From Sarcocystis neurona (lineage: Eukaryota; Apicomplexa; Conoidasida; Eucoccidiorida; Sarcocystidae), in NCBI GenBank assembly GCA_000727475.1, contig KL647294.1, positions 4,066,284-4,130,283 of the forward strand: DNA of 64,000 nt. The letters are read 5' to 3'. Shown in pieces: positions 22,331 to 36,500 of this stretch. A program made the position numbers and the translations under genes. The notes under the pieces were generated by a model. That model saw nothing but the letters and a program-made list of their open reading frames with translations, was not told where the DNA came from and searched no databases. Each line of letters opens with the position of its first letter. Positions within the stretch are counted from its first letter, which is position 1.

Positions 22331-24178
22331 CAATGTTAACAGCACCCGCTGTTAACGGTGATAACCCTAACACAAAAAGGAAAGGAAAAATAATGGAAGG
22401 CGACTGCAGCGGCGGGGTAACAGCACATCCGCCACATCAGGTTCCTTTTTTTTTCCGTGAGAAGAGCGAGCGTCTATGCATCGGGGACGAAAACTGTAAC
22501 TTCCCAAAGCCTTACCACAGCGATCCACGAAGCCCGCTGTAGCGCACGCAAGATTGTAGTCACTACAGATGTGTGCAGATGACATACGTGTTTTTCAACT
22601 TTTTAGGACGTCCCGGTAGGCATCGATGTACAGTGACGGTCGTCACGTATATTGTGCTGAAAAAGAGGAAGACAAGGACGCCGATGTCCAAGCTTCACGC
22701 ACGGGGCGAGATAAACGCAGCATAGCGGGACCTACAGAAATCCTGGTCGATATTTCTCCGTCCGTGCATTCGTTCACTTCACTCTTACACGCAAATATGT
22801 GTACATGGGTGTGTCTGTGTGCAAGGTGTGTAAGCGATCGCGTGTTGTATGGATACACGTGCGAAGGGGGATCCGTGCAAGTGGACACCCGTATGAAGTC
22901 TATAGTTGTGCAGTAAAAATTTTCAAAAGAGAAGATATGTACAGAAAGACGGGTTTACCCAGGCCGAGTCAAAGCCCTGTGCACGGAGGCTGCTAGATGC
23001 TTAGTTTTTTCCGATCTCTGCAACTTCGTCCTTACAGATAGTGGGTGAGAGAGAGAGGCACCTTAGTATACAAGTTTTTATATATTGTAACACGCAGGAC
23101 CTGGAAAAGGTTCTCAGAGAATACATCAAACCACACGTTGCTCCACGCGACAATTCAAAAACATGTGCAGCCAATAATTTGTTGAACGTGTGCTGTATTT
23201 AGGTTTTTGTGCGTACACTCCGTACACACGCTGCGTATATACGCTTGTAGTTATGTTTCTTGTGTGTACGTCAATGTGGGAACGCAGAAATATATTCTGC
23301 ATTGTTAACTAACATAATGGTGGGAGATGATTCAATTCGGCGCAGCTGACGGATGCGGTTCCTCCACACTCTCGTTGTTTTCACTTAAGTCTCCTCCACT
23401 GATTCGCTGCGCTGTTCAGTCTTTTTTCTGCCCTTTTTTTTCTTTGATGTCTGGTTCCGGCTGTTGTTTTCTCCATACAGTGGCATAACTTTCTGTTGAC
23501 TTTCTCTTCTTCGACGTTTCACTGCCCTTCCTTCAAACACAAATGTGTTTTCCCCCTTCCTCCCCCATCGCTTATCGTCCGCGGTCTCTCCCGTCGTTCG
23601 TTCTCGTCATTTGTTTCTCGTCCTAGCGCTGTGCTTACTGGTTCTTCCTCTGTGTAGCCTTCGTCAAATTTCCGCATCTTTCCTCCTCGCTCTTGTTCGT
23701 TTCCGTCGTCTTCCGTCATTGGCAGCGTTTTCTGTGTGCTGCATCTTCCCGCCTCTCTTTAGCTTCCTCCTTTTCTGTTCCATACTGTGTCTTGACTGGG
23801 ATTTTCCTTCCGCATTTTCTCCATCCTGTGCGGCGTCCGTGCGCTTCTTCCTTCTCTAAAACAGACGACAAGCGACAAGCAGACTGTAAAATTAACATGA
23901 AGGAGTAAAGCTCTCGAGCCAAGTTCAGCTCCACGTAGTGAACATAAAGCGCATGCGTACGTTAACATACCGCATATATATATATATATATATATATGTA
24001 TGTCCCTATATGTATTTGCATATGAAATGGTATCTAAGCATGTGTGTGTGAGTATACATATATATATATATATATATGTACACATACGTTTGAACTAACG
24101 TGTGTATAGCTGGGAAAGTAGCAAGTTGTGTTCTCTTGCTGCGCACTGGTGTCCAAATATTAAGAGTTGTTCTGCAGC

Positions 24179-27100
24179 ATGCTTGAGGCTGCTACTGTTG
24201 TGGAAGAGGGTATTCAGCTGCGCGCAGCACCAAGCGGCTCCCCTCCTTGTTCGTTAGCTCCGCCAACAGCAGCAGCAAATGCGGCAACCGCAGCAGCAAC
24301 AGGATCAACAAAAGGAGACACACTAGCAACAGACACAGCGGCAGAAGAACTAGGAGCAGGCGAGGCAGCAGGCTGGGCATCAGCAGCAGTAGTTTCTGAA
24401 GCAACGGCGATGTTGGCAAGCGGAGGAGAAGCGGCAGCAGCAGCTGCGACAGCAGGCGGTACAGGAGGGGGAGCAGCTGCAGCACCTTGTATGCGGAGAT
24501 TTTCCGCAAGTGTTGCATCTGCTGCTGCTCTTGATTCTCCTGCTCGTGCTGGTCGTCCTGCTGCTTCTGTTGCGCTTCCTTTTCCTGCGGGTGCCGCTGG
24601 GGTAGCTGCTTCTGCTGCTCCTGCATCACCGCTCCTCCCCTCTGTTGCACGTCCATCAGCTGCTGCTCCTTCCGCCGCTCTATTTCATTCTCCTGCACCG
24701 CGTGCCGCTGCTGTCGCTGCTGCTTCTGGTGCGGGTACTGATGCCGCAGCTTTTCCTCATGCGTGCTTGCAGAGGGTAGCACAGGTGTTTGTCCCTTCGT
24801 CGCCTCCTCCTGTTCACTCGGGGGCCGGTACACCGGAGTTGTCGCGATCTTTGGACGAGGCCTCTACTCTTGGTGTATGCAAACCTGCTTCCACGTGCCG
24901 ATCACCGCTGCTCCTTTCGTTCTGTGCAGTCCCCGTGACTGCTGCAGACCCACCTGCGAACGCTCAAGAAATTCTCTCAAGCGAACAAGAAGCTGCTGCT
25001 ACTGCTGCTCTCGCCCACGATGATGGTGCTCCTGCTTCTCCATCTGCCGCTGTTGCTACTTCTTCGAGGCGCGCAGGAGGAGAAGGGGCAGCAGCAGCAG
25101 GCAGAACAGGACGGCAGCAGCAGCAACTGCGTACCTCTCCTCTATCCACTCCACTGCAGGTGGAAACAACAGAAGATGGTTCTTCTTCGTGCTCGTGCAC
25201 CTCCTCCTCTTCTTCCTCCACTGCCGCATCTGCGTCCACTACACCTGCACTCTCGCATCTTCACGCATCTGAAGTTGCTGCTGCTGCTAGTCTTCCTGCT
25301 GGTACGCGTCCTGCTGCTGTCGGCTTACCTGCTGCGGCGGCGGGAGCGCCAGACCTCACTTATCGCCCGGCGGTCCCCTCGGACGCGGCTTTTCCCTGCT
25401 CTTCTCGAGCCGAGCAGCAGCAAGAGGGGCAGCAGCAACAGCAGCAACAGCACCAGGGGAGGGAACGGTGGGAACCGCTGCGTCTCGGAGGCATTGCGGT
25501 GTTCCCGATGGGCGGAGGAGCCGGAGGAGAGACGGTGTTGCGCTCGTTTCTTGTTGCCAAGCTCGCTGCTGCTGTTGGGACTGGTGTGCTGCTGCTTCTT
25601 GCAGTGACACATATTAATGTCATAGGATACGCTATCAAACAGCTTCTTCAGGAGGTGCGCACGCATCCTTTTCCGTGTATTTCTGTTCGTACATGCCTTT
25701 GCCATATCCCTCAATTGCATGCCCCAGCAGCTGCACATAGAAGTGTGTGTCTGTAGGCTTGGGGTGCGTGTATAGGGCAACAGTGAGGGTCTCGATGTGT
25801 ACGTGTATGTCTTCATATATATAATATATATATACATATGTATTTCCCTGCTTCTCTGTACAGTTCCGCATAAACATATTATGGACCTTCACGTGACAGT
25901 GTAGACGTATCAAGTACACAAATGAGAACATTCAGTCATATATACATATGTATTTGTATGTACGTATACATGTGTGTGTGTATAGGCAGTCATATGAATA
26001 AATATATATATGCATATATAAATGTAAGTGCACCCATATATGTGTGAATGCATGTGCGTACAGATGAACGCATGTATGCTTGTATACGTGTGTGTGTGTG
26101 TCTGCGGAAGCTCCCCCAATGCAGTCGTAGAGAAGGAGATTGTACGTATAAAAAATGTCGGGGGGGTGCTTTTGGTGTTTGGTGCAGAGTTTCTGCCAAA
26201 TCTTTTGACGCGCTATTTCACCTGCTGCTGCGTGTTTTTGGGTGCGTGCGACCTGTTGCTGCTGCTCCTCCTTTGCCTCCTCCTGCGTCATCGAATGTGC
26301 CTTGCTGCTGGTCTACTGCTGCTGCTGCTGCTCCTGCTCGTTTCTGTTCGCAGCAGTCTATCTTTCTGCTGTGGCTACCTGCTTCTGCTGCCCCTGCCGT
26401 TGGCCTTCGCCTCTGATGCGGCGCCGTCGTTGGTCCCCTGTTGCGGCGTGGCAAACTACTGTTTGAAGCGCCGCTGCTCTCGCTGTTTGCTGCTGCACTT
26501 GCTCTTTGCTGCTGCACTTGCTGTCTGATGGTGCGCTTGGTGTCTGCTGCTCTACCTGCTGTTTCCTGCTGCGACTGCTATTTGCTGCTGATGGGTTGCG
26601 CCCCGCTCAGCTGGGGGGCGTTGCTGCTGCTGCAGCTGTCCATCCGCTGTGGCCGTGACTGCGCTGCTGCTGTCGTCCAGCTCTCCGCTGGTGCGACGAT
26701 CGCCCCCTCGAGGCTGCTGCTGCTGCGCTGTTGCTGCTGCTGTTGCTGCTGCTGCTCTGCCATGCCGCCGCCGCTGCGGCTCTACTGTTCCGCTGCTGCT
26801 GCTGCTGTCTACGAGTGTGACTCTTCACGCGGTTTGCTGCTGCTCCGTTGCTACTTTTCCGCTGCGTTTTTTGACTCGACGTTTGTGTGTGCGGCTGGCG
26901 TGCTGCTGCTGCGTGCTGCTCCTGCTGCAGATTCGCTCTTTGGGGAACCTGAGTCCGCTGGCGTTTTTTGCTGCCTACACGCTTCTCGTGATGTTCTTCG
27001 TCCCCGCGGAGGCCCTGGTAAATCTCCTGCAGTTCCCCTTTCTTCTCATACACATACACGTGGATCTGTACACACGTATACGTGCGAACACTGCTGCGTC

Positions 27101-30100
27101 GTCTAAGAGAAAGGTATACATATATATATATACATGTATATGTATGGATACATGATAGACATCTCTATGTGAATTCAGTCAGAGACGCGCCAGCCAACAA
27201 TACGTTGTGCATTTACTCTCTACGCATATGCAGGCGCACACATGTATACACATATTTATAAGAAGGAAAAGTGGCTGTCTTCCTCTCTTTCTGTTTGTAT
27301 ACGTAAATACGCGTATACTTGCATCCGTATTTGCCTGCGATAATCAAGAGACAGAGAACTCTCTACATATATATATATATATGACAGTCTCTATACGCTC
27401 ATACATACAGGCGTATGTCTGTGTTATATATATATATATACGTGTAGGTAGAGTATTTCTTGACCCTGCATACGTATCTCATCTATCAACATCAATATAT
27501 ATAGCTACATCATCGTTTAGGAGAAAAACTGTAACTGATCCACATCCACATAAATATATATATAGAGAGAAAGTTATATGTTGGGGACGCAGTTATGGTA
27601 CGCCAAGGGCTCAATATGTCTGCAATCGTACATGTGTATATAGAGAGATACATACACGTGATTGTACGGGTGTAGACCTCAACGTATCTACTTGTATATA
27701 TACTGAATACTTTACGTAAAAAACGTGGAATATTAGAGGGAAAGCTTTTCTTATTTGCTTCATTCTCCCTGCGTCTAGACACGTGTTATACGTTGATATA
27801 TTCGTACGGGTTCTGTTCCGACGTATAGGTCTACATACACGTAGATATATAAACGCGTGAATATGTTGTTGTACGCAGGGCAGTAGATATCGTGAATCAA
27901 CAATGAAACGCACAAAACATGTTTCTCTATGAGAGAATGCTTACTTTGAAGATCCTCTCTTTTTCTTGCTGCTGCTTGCCTCTGCGGCGGCTGCTGATGC
28001 TGCTGCTCTTCTTCGGCAGGTGCTGCTGCTCCTCCTGCACCTCCTCTCATCCTGCAGCCCCCCCTGCTTCTCGTGTTTTGCTGCGGCGGGCTCCGCTGCC
28101 ACCGCTACTCGTATTTCTCGTCTTACTGCTGCTGCTGTCCTCGGCACTGCCGCTGCTGCTGCGTCGTCCTTTATCTCGTTCCTGAGGCTGCCGTTTCTTT
28201 TTTGCTCCTTCTTTGCTGCTGCCGCTTGCAGAACGTCGCCGCTGGCTTCATTTTTGTTGGTCTCTACGGCAACGCAGGTTCGGACTTTCCTTCCACTTGC
28301 ACTTCACGTGTAAAACAGCGGATATGTGTATATATACATATATACACATAAATAGTGATACAAATATATATATATATTTAAACGATATGTGTCTCATCAT
28401 GTGTTTCCGAGCATGCAGGTATACTGGTGCATATATATATATATATATATGTGCGTGTGTACCGGAGTATGTGGATGTACTTGTAGCAGTGTGTACGTGT
28501 TGCTGTATATGATTGAATCTTCGTATCTCGTTACATCGTTAAATCAACAGCTTTGAATACATTCCTTTATACGTGTGTATCTGTGTTAATACATACATAC
28601 GTATATATATATATATATGAACAGCCACGCAAATATGACTCTTTGTGTATGCTGGCAGCCCTGTATCTGTGTTTATATTTATATATATACGTATGTATAA
28701 TTATATTTGTATATTAGCAGCTCAAAACACATCTCTTTATACATGTGTACCTGCGTTTATATACCCACATATATATGTGTATATATGTAAACAGCTAGAC
28801 GCAAACGCAGCTAAAAATATACGTCTAAAGATATCGGTGTATGACTGATAGCAGCATATATATCCATATTGTATACATATGTATAGGTCTGTACGTATTA
28901 GTTTGCTCGATACAAGGAATATACAGATCCATAGAACATGCTATCACTTGCAAGACTACACACACGCATATATACACGTGCATATATATGTATATATATG
29001 GTTGTAGCACGCGCGTCTCTTTGTAGGTGTATACCTACGGACGTAGATTCGTGAATAAAGTGATACCTTGTTGCACATGTTTGAATACCTGCTAATTTTT
29101 TAAATGACGAATCGGGAAACAGAAAAGTGGGGAAGCGGTTTGCACTCCTCCTTGTATCTTCTGTACACCGTAACAACTACATACGTGTTTATATATGCAT
29201 GTATGTAGACGGAAATCGGTGCGACAAGCGTACGGAAGAGAAAAAGAGAGAAGACGCGAGGAAGTTGAAAAAGTGTCAAACACACGTAGATGTTGTCATT
29301 GCAGACATGCCTAAAAAATTCTACCAGGGCTTTCCCGTTATACATATATATATGTGTATGTATGTATATGTATGTATGTATATGTATGTATGTATATATA
29401 TGTATGTATATGTATGTATGTATATGTATGTATGTATATGTATGTATGTATATGTATGTATGTATATGTATGTATGTGTATGTATGTGTGTGTATATGCG
29501 TTACACTGTATATACAATATATATGTGTGGCGGTACCCTGGGTATGTAGTTGTATAAATTGTATGTATATGAATATCCATATGGAATCGTAGGACCTTTC
29601 TATGTATATTTACCTCTCTTTTGTGTAGATTTGCGCCTGTGCCCACTCTGGTATCCTCGTAGTATACGTGTCTACATTTGTTTAAATTATATATTCGAAT
29701 ATATGCATCTATCCCTCCATATACGTGTGTTTGAGTATTCTCTGAACATTCGTGCTTTCTTGGAGGTGTTTATATAATGATATGTATGTATATATATTTG
29801 TTATCTTGTGTAAATGCCTCTATATATATGTATGTATGTTTTGTCACGTGGACGTGCCTTCTTTTCGTTATTTCTTTTCTTGTGGAAGTTCATCTCTGTG
29901 TGATCTCCTCTTCTGTTAATATATCGTACATTTTTTTCCCCTCCTTTTCTCTCTTCCTTTTCCCTTCTCATCTTTCTAATCTTTCTCTTCTCCTTGGTAC
30001 TTTCTAATCTTCCTTTCTCATCTTCCTTTCTCGTCCTGCTCGTCTTTCTCGTCTTTCTTCCTCGTCTCTCTTTCTCTCTCATCGTTTCCTTTTTTCTCTT

Positions 30101-30480
30101 TTTTCTTCCTGCATTTCTTCTTTTTCCTCCTTACTGTTTTCTGCTCCCCTGCTCTCCTCAGTGTGTGTCTGTGCCCGTCCGTCCGTCTCCGTTTTGCTGC
30201 CTGTTGTCTCCCTCGCGTCTGTCTTGCGCGCTGTCCTCCCCTTCTCTGCGTGCTCTCCTCTTTTTCCCTCTTCACCCGTTTTCTTCCTTTTTCCGTCTTC
30301 TCCTCCCCATTCGCTGTCTTTTTTTCTGCCTCCTCTCCTCCGTTTTCCTTTCTCCTTCGCTTTCCGTATCTCCATATGAAACCTGCGTCCATTTCCCTCT
30401 CCACATATTCCACCAAAGCTACGGTGTCCGCACCGTTGAGACTGCATGCCTCCCTCGCTTGTTCTGTACCTATATAATAC

Positions 30481-30512
<32 letters not shown>

Positions 30513-33500
30513 GGATATGTATTTACACACTTCTCACTCTCTCTCTTTCATTCTCTCTGTATATATATACATATACACTCCTTCTCTTTTAATATCCACA
30601 CATGTACTCCTTCCTCTTTTTGAGTACATATGTATACACACCGCTTCTCTCTCGCAATACATAAGTATGCACCTGTGTATATTCTCTCTGTCACTGTCTC
30701 AATATATATGGATATACTCCTTCATCTTTCTACACATACATGTGTATATATATATGTATCTGTATTCTCCTTCTCCATCTGTCTTTATATAGTAAGATAT
30801 ATATACTCTTTCTAGCTCTCTAAACATGTGTGTGTTCTTTCTTTCCCTTTGAGTGCGAATATATTCTCTCCCCTACATATCTGTGTGTGTGTATAGTTTT
30901 CATCCCTCTCTGTATCTCGCCACATACATATATATCTCAGATACATACAACACCGCTACGCATAGACGGGTGAGTGGGGATGTAGTGGAGAATGTTTTTC
31001 TTGCTGTTCTTTACATCGCAATGTTTAAGGAAATAGCGCGACGCCACTTCGGAAACGAGGTGCGCACGTGTGAGAGAGAGGAAGAGAAAGCAAGAGAAAA
31101 AGAGAGAGCCCGAATTTGTGTTGCTGTTTGCCCCTTTTTTTCTTCAGCGGGTCTTGCAGTGGCTGCGACGTGCTGCATGGCCGGACTTCTGGCAGCCAGC
31201 GCCGCGTGCGTGACCCTGAGTCGCCATGTCTTTTCCGAAGGCATGCAGCGCCTCTTCAGGAACAGTGATTTGTATCAAGCTTTTCAACTTGCAGTAGAAG
31301 AGGGGGGAACATGTTTTGTTGCACTTGTTCGACTCTCGCCCGTGCTGCCATTTGCCGTCACCTGCTACCTCTTTGGCTTAACGCCGTTAACTCTGCAGCA
31401 GCTCCTCGTTGGCTCCCTCTCCAGCATCGTACGTAAGTCTCATCCCTGAACACTTCTCTTCCTCATCCTCCTCCTCTTCTCTGCTTTTTTTCTTCTTCTT
31501 TCTTCGTGCCGCAAAGGTCTGTGTTCCGGTCATGTGCTGCTGCTTTCCTGCCGCTGTTGCCCGTACCCCTGCTTTCTTCCCCGCATCCTCCTGCTGCGGC
31601 CCACGTTTTCCCGCTGCGGCTGCCGCACACGGCGACAACGCTGCTGCTGCTGCTGCTCCCCGGTGGCGGTGCCAGTGGGGCGCCTGCCGCTGGTGCTGCT
31701 GCTGCCTCACGTGTCCTTCGGTGGCGGTGCCAGTAAGGCGCCTGCCGCTGGTGCTGCTGCTGCGTCTCCCCCTCTGCCTGCTCCCTTTGACCAACGCCTG
31801 CTGAGGCGACGAGAGCTGCAGCCCGTTTTCCTCCCCTCGGTGCTGAAGCCACAGCTCCTCGTGCTGTTGCTACTGCAGCTGTCGCAGAAGACAGGTTTTC
31901 CCTGCTGCTGCTGCTGCTGCTGCTGTCGGAGGCGACTGTTCTTTGCCTGCCGCAGCTGTCGACCTATACAGTTTCTCTTTGGCTGCTGCTGAACCCACAG
32001 CTCTTCTAGCTGCTGCTGTCGCTGTCGACGGAAGCAGTGTCCGCTCTGCTGCTGCAGCTGCAGCCACAGCTGCTTCTGCAGCGGCAGCTGTTGGTGGTAC
32101 TGCAGCCGCTGGACGAGGTGCTGCTGCTTTGTGACCGGCCGCTGCAGCTTTCGTGCTGGTTCCGTCTACGGCAGCCGCTGTTCCTGGACGGAAACCCGTG
32201 TACACACATGTATCACGTCATCTTTATATCTACTGGCAAGAATATTTTATACGTGTCTGTATGTATGTAGAACCACACACACGTATATATATGTATATAG
32301 GTGTAGAGACAAGCAGAAGGGCAATTTTGTGATAGTGTACGTCTGCATATATATGTGTATATATGTATATGTGCCTGTGCGCAGAAAAGTATGTATACAG
32401 AAGGAGGGAGAGCCTCGTATCTATCAGTAAAAATATTTGTATGCAGCTGGATAGAAAAATGTCAATACTTCGTTGACAATGATATATATCCATGTAGGCC
32501 TAGCGATGAATATTTCAACCGTATGAATACATTGAAGTATACATATGTTGGGGACAACACGCGCGAGGAAGGAGCTGTGTGGACCAGTTGTTGTCGCTGG
32601 CCACTTCTGCTGCTGCATCTGTCGCCGGTGTTCTTCCTCTGTAAGTCAAGCAATGCGATATCTTTGCGTTCGTCTGAATACTTGCTCCGCGTTATCCTGA
32701 CAGTAAACAGTAATAACGACATATCACAGTGTACTAAGAATAGTGAAGGACTCTTCATGTGTGTGTATATATATATATATGTGTGTACATATGTGTGTGT
32801 ATATGTATGAGACCTACATATACGTACATATGTGTAGGCCTCAAACTTGCTTCTTGTGGAAGTGGGGAGTAATTTGGACGTTTATGAAAGCGTAGGCATC
32901 TGCTGGTCGTGGAATTGATAAGAATGGCAGCTGGAGTAGCGTGGCTGCTGATGATGATAATCTACAGAAGCAGCCCATCACAGCGCAGCGTACAGGAGGT
33001 GATGGGATATTGCAAAAGAATAGGGAGAGTTTGCAAAGAGCAGCTGTGATGCTGGGGGGACTTTGAAGGTTCTTCTAACTGCAGATGTCCACTCCGAGAG
33101 TTCGTTTATTTCTCACTCGAACGGGCTCTCCGTCGAGGATCCCACGACGCGCTACTGCGTGCTGCCAGCGTTTTTGGCAGACTTCGAGAAGGTTTTCTTA
33201 CTGCCTGTGGGCCCTTTCCCATGCCTTCTCTCTACGTAACCATGCGTAATTTACGAGAAATCTTGACTTTCCATGAAAGCAGTACACTGCTGGGGGGGAA
33301 GAAGAACAAATATGAAGACAACCTGCGTGAAAAGCTGGTCCTGCGATGAACGGTACACACACACACACACGTGCATATACGTGTGGATGGGGGGTCCTTC
33401 TCGGAGAGAGTAGCGTGGTGTTCTTCCTATTTTACGTCTGTTAACACGGAGGCAGATGGCTGAGAAGAGTTGCTGTTACAGGGCACGCCGGTGCTGCTGC

Positions 33501-36500
33501 TGCTGCTGCTGTATTCTTGCCACGTGCTGCTACTGCTGCTGCGTCTATATTCTCGCACACTGCTACTACTGGTGTAACTACGTGCATACGCGCTGCTCTC
33601 CGTCTTTTGGGCCAGTGGGTAGCGAAGTTCTTCGTCGTCCTGCAGCTGCACCTCCTGGTTCTCCTCGTTCTGGGCGGGAACTTCAGTCTGCTGCTGCTGC
33701 TGGATGCGAACTGCAGCTCCCGACTCGTTTTCCTCAAGAAGAGACAGACAGGGAGAAAGAGAGAGACAAACGCACGGATGCAGACATAAAGGCGCAGGAA
33801 ATGTGAGAGACTAGGTGTATATGCGTGTGTAGAGTGAACCTGCTGCTGTATGAATCCTGAGGTGTGTCGCTCTGTTGTTCCTGTCGCTACTGTTGCTGCT
33901 ACTGCTGCTGTGGTTGTTGTGGTTGCTGCTGTTGCTGCGGCTGCTGCTGTTGCTGCAGTGGTCTTTTTCTTCAACTGCATGGGTGCTGCCCTGAAGGACG
34001 TGGATGACGTGGATATCTGTAAGTTTCCTCCGTCTCTCCTGACTTCTCGTGCCGGTCAGAGGATGTCTAGTTCTGGGAAAGTTCCCTTTTTTTCTCTTTT
34101 GCCGGCAGTATCGTTGCATTTCTACGGTTGCGCACATACAGACGTATACGAGGAGGCTTTTCTGTTCTTTGCACGATTCTATACGTATGTGTGTGTGTGT
34201 GTGTGCTGATCTATCCATATATGTGGAGAAAAAGTTGCACATAATATATATGTAGGCATATACTTATATGTGTATCCCCGTGCATATACATATATATATA
34301 TATATGTATATGTGTATATGTAGGGAGACGGAGGAAGTGAGAAACAGCATGTTCACCCCGTTACGCGGGGCATGCGAGGAGCAAAGGAGAGGAAAACAAA
34401 GAGATGGAGGGGAGTCTATTTTGGGTCAATGCCTTCAGATATGGGCGCTCGTGTGTGGGTGTTCGTCGATATAAATAGATAGAAAAAAATTACGTCGTGA
34501 ATGAGGATGTGCTGTGGTCGCGCACCTGAATAGAAAGCGTCATGCAAAGAAGGGAATACGAACACGTATATCATCCAGCACGCATTAGTGTATCCGTCTG
34601 TCTTTATCTACAGACAGTCACATGCAGAGAAAGTAAAGATCGCGGAGTGTGCTGTGCAGATGTATTTGAGAAGACGAAATGACATAAGCATGCAAACATA
34701 TATATATATATATGTATATACATATATATGAATGTGTGAGGATCTCTGTGCGTACACCTTCATGTGTAGCGCGACGCGTATATATGTATATGCTGCTGTC
34801 CTGCATATCTCATATATATATTAATATATGTATGTATGTGCAATATTTGCTCCTGTGTCAACACACAACCTACGGAAAATCGAGGTGTATCTCTGTCTTC
34901 AACGATTATCTGCGTGTCGGTGTGCGCGTGAAAAGAGAGAAATCGTCTGATCGTTCCTTCTCAGATGGAAACGAGAGTTGGTACGTGTATGTCTATATGT
35001 ATATATATATATATATATTATATATATGTGTATGGAGTTATAGACGTTGACGGCGTACGTGCGGTGGTTGGCAGGTAGAACACTACAGGTAGTTTCAGGT
35101 ACAGAGAGAAAGAAAGAGCTATACAGACGGATGTATACCAAGACCCGTACCGAGTGCGTATATGTATACGTATACATGTATACATCCGTGTATATACATA
35201 TATATATATATATATATGCACACACACGTGTACTCAAGAATGCGTATATTGAATTGCAGATATACGAGCACATCTGCATGTCAAGGTTGCGCTTTTGCAA
35301 TTTCGTCTACTTTGTCGTTCGAACTTTTCCATCAAAGAGCACCTCTTCTTCTCGTGTGGCCACACGTGACTGCGTTCTCTGGATAGCCAGACGCACACTC
35401 TGGTCTTGTATACCGTACTGTGCAGTGTGTGTACCTATGTGTGTATATATATATATATGGAAGGATATACGAGGATGTCCGTCCGCGTGTGTACGTCAAA
35501 ATGTGTATGAGTATATCTATATATACGTGTGTTTGTATACACGCATGTTGATGTATGTAAGTACGGGCGTCTGTCTTGCTTTTTGCCTGTACATGTGCAG
35601 GCTTTATTCCTGCTACCCCCTGTTTCTTATTGCGTGCTGTTGCAGCGCATTTCCACTGGACCTGGAAACAGTCTCTTCTTGGCCTCTTTGGTGTGATTAT
35701 GGCGTTGGTAAGGACAGTTTTCTGACAGTTTTCTCATACACATATATGTATATCTGTCTCAGCATATGTATATATATATATATATATGTATACATACACA
35801 GTAGAGACCCCTCTACATATATATATATACGTGCACAAACTGCGCCTACAAATACGTGTGTCTCTTCATATATATATATATATATATATGTATGTACGGA
35901 TAGATAGACCGATAGATACAAATGTGTGTATGTGTGTCTGCGTACAAAGAAACTGCTGCTCAAATACCATATAAATACAAAGAAAAGATCTTCATCCGTC
36001 TATAAGAGTACACAAGCGTCTGTGCTGCACTGAAAGGGATTAGCTTCCAGCACATTCCCGTGGTTGACGGTATAGCGTAGGCGCGTCTTTAGCTTCGACG
36101 TTTGGTAATCTCCATACCGTCGAGTAGTACGCGTATGCGTATTTTGAAAAGAAGCAATCTTGTATGCGCGTTCACGTGTACATGTGCGTTCACGTGTATA
36201 TGTGTGTTCACGTGTATTTGCGTGGAGCGTTCACGCACATTCGCGGGCTGACTTCTTCGATGTTTACAGCGAATCTTCCTCTTTTTTATCAAGGTGACTC
36301 TAGGGACGTTGTGCGTCCGCGTCAGCTGGCTGCATCCGCGTTACTACATGCGTGTGTATACGAAGACCCATTTAGGCGTTTTAGTACGCGTGCTCGCACA
36401 AAAGATGAACCTGGAACAAATCCGTGGTAGCAAGGAGTTCTTCGGGGCTTCTGTCAAACTTTTTCTAGCTTTACGCGTCATACAGGACTACTTTACGCAC

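Noticed and set aside
33086..33350. Possible exon in intron 4 of the VTT gene
   Set aside because: Neither open frame matches the phase 1 junctions on both sides or any VTT segment; exons 4 and 5 join directly into family sequence.
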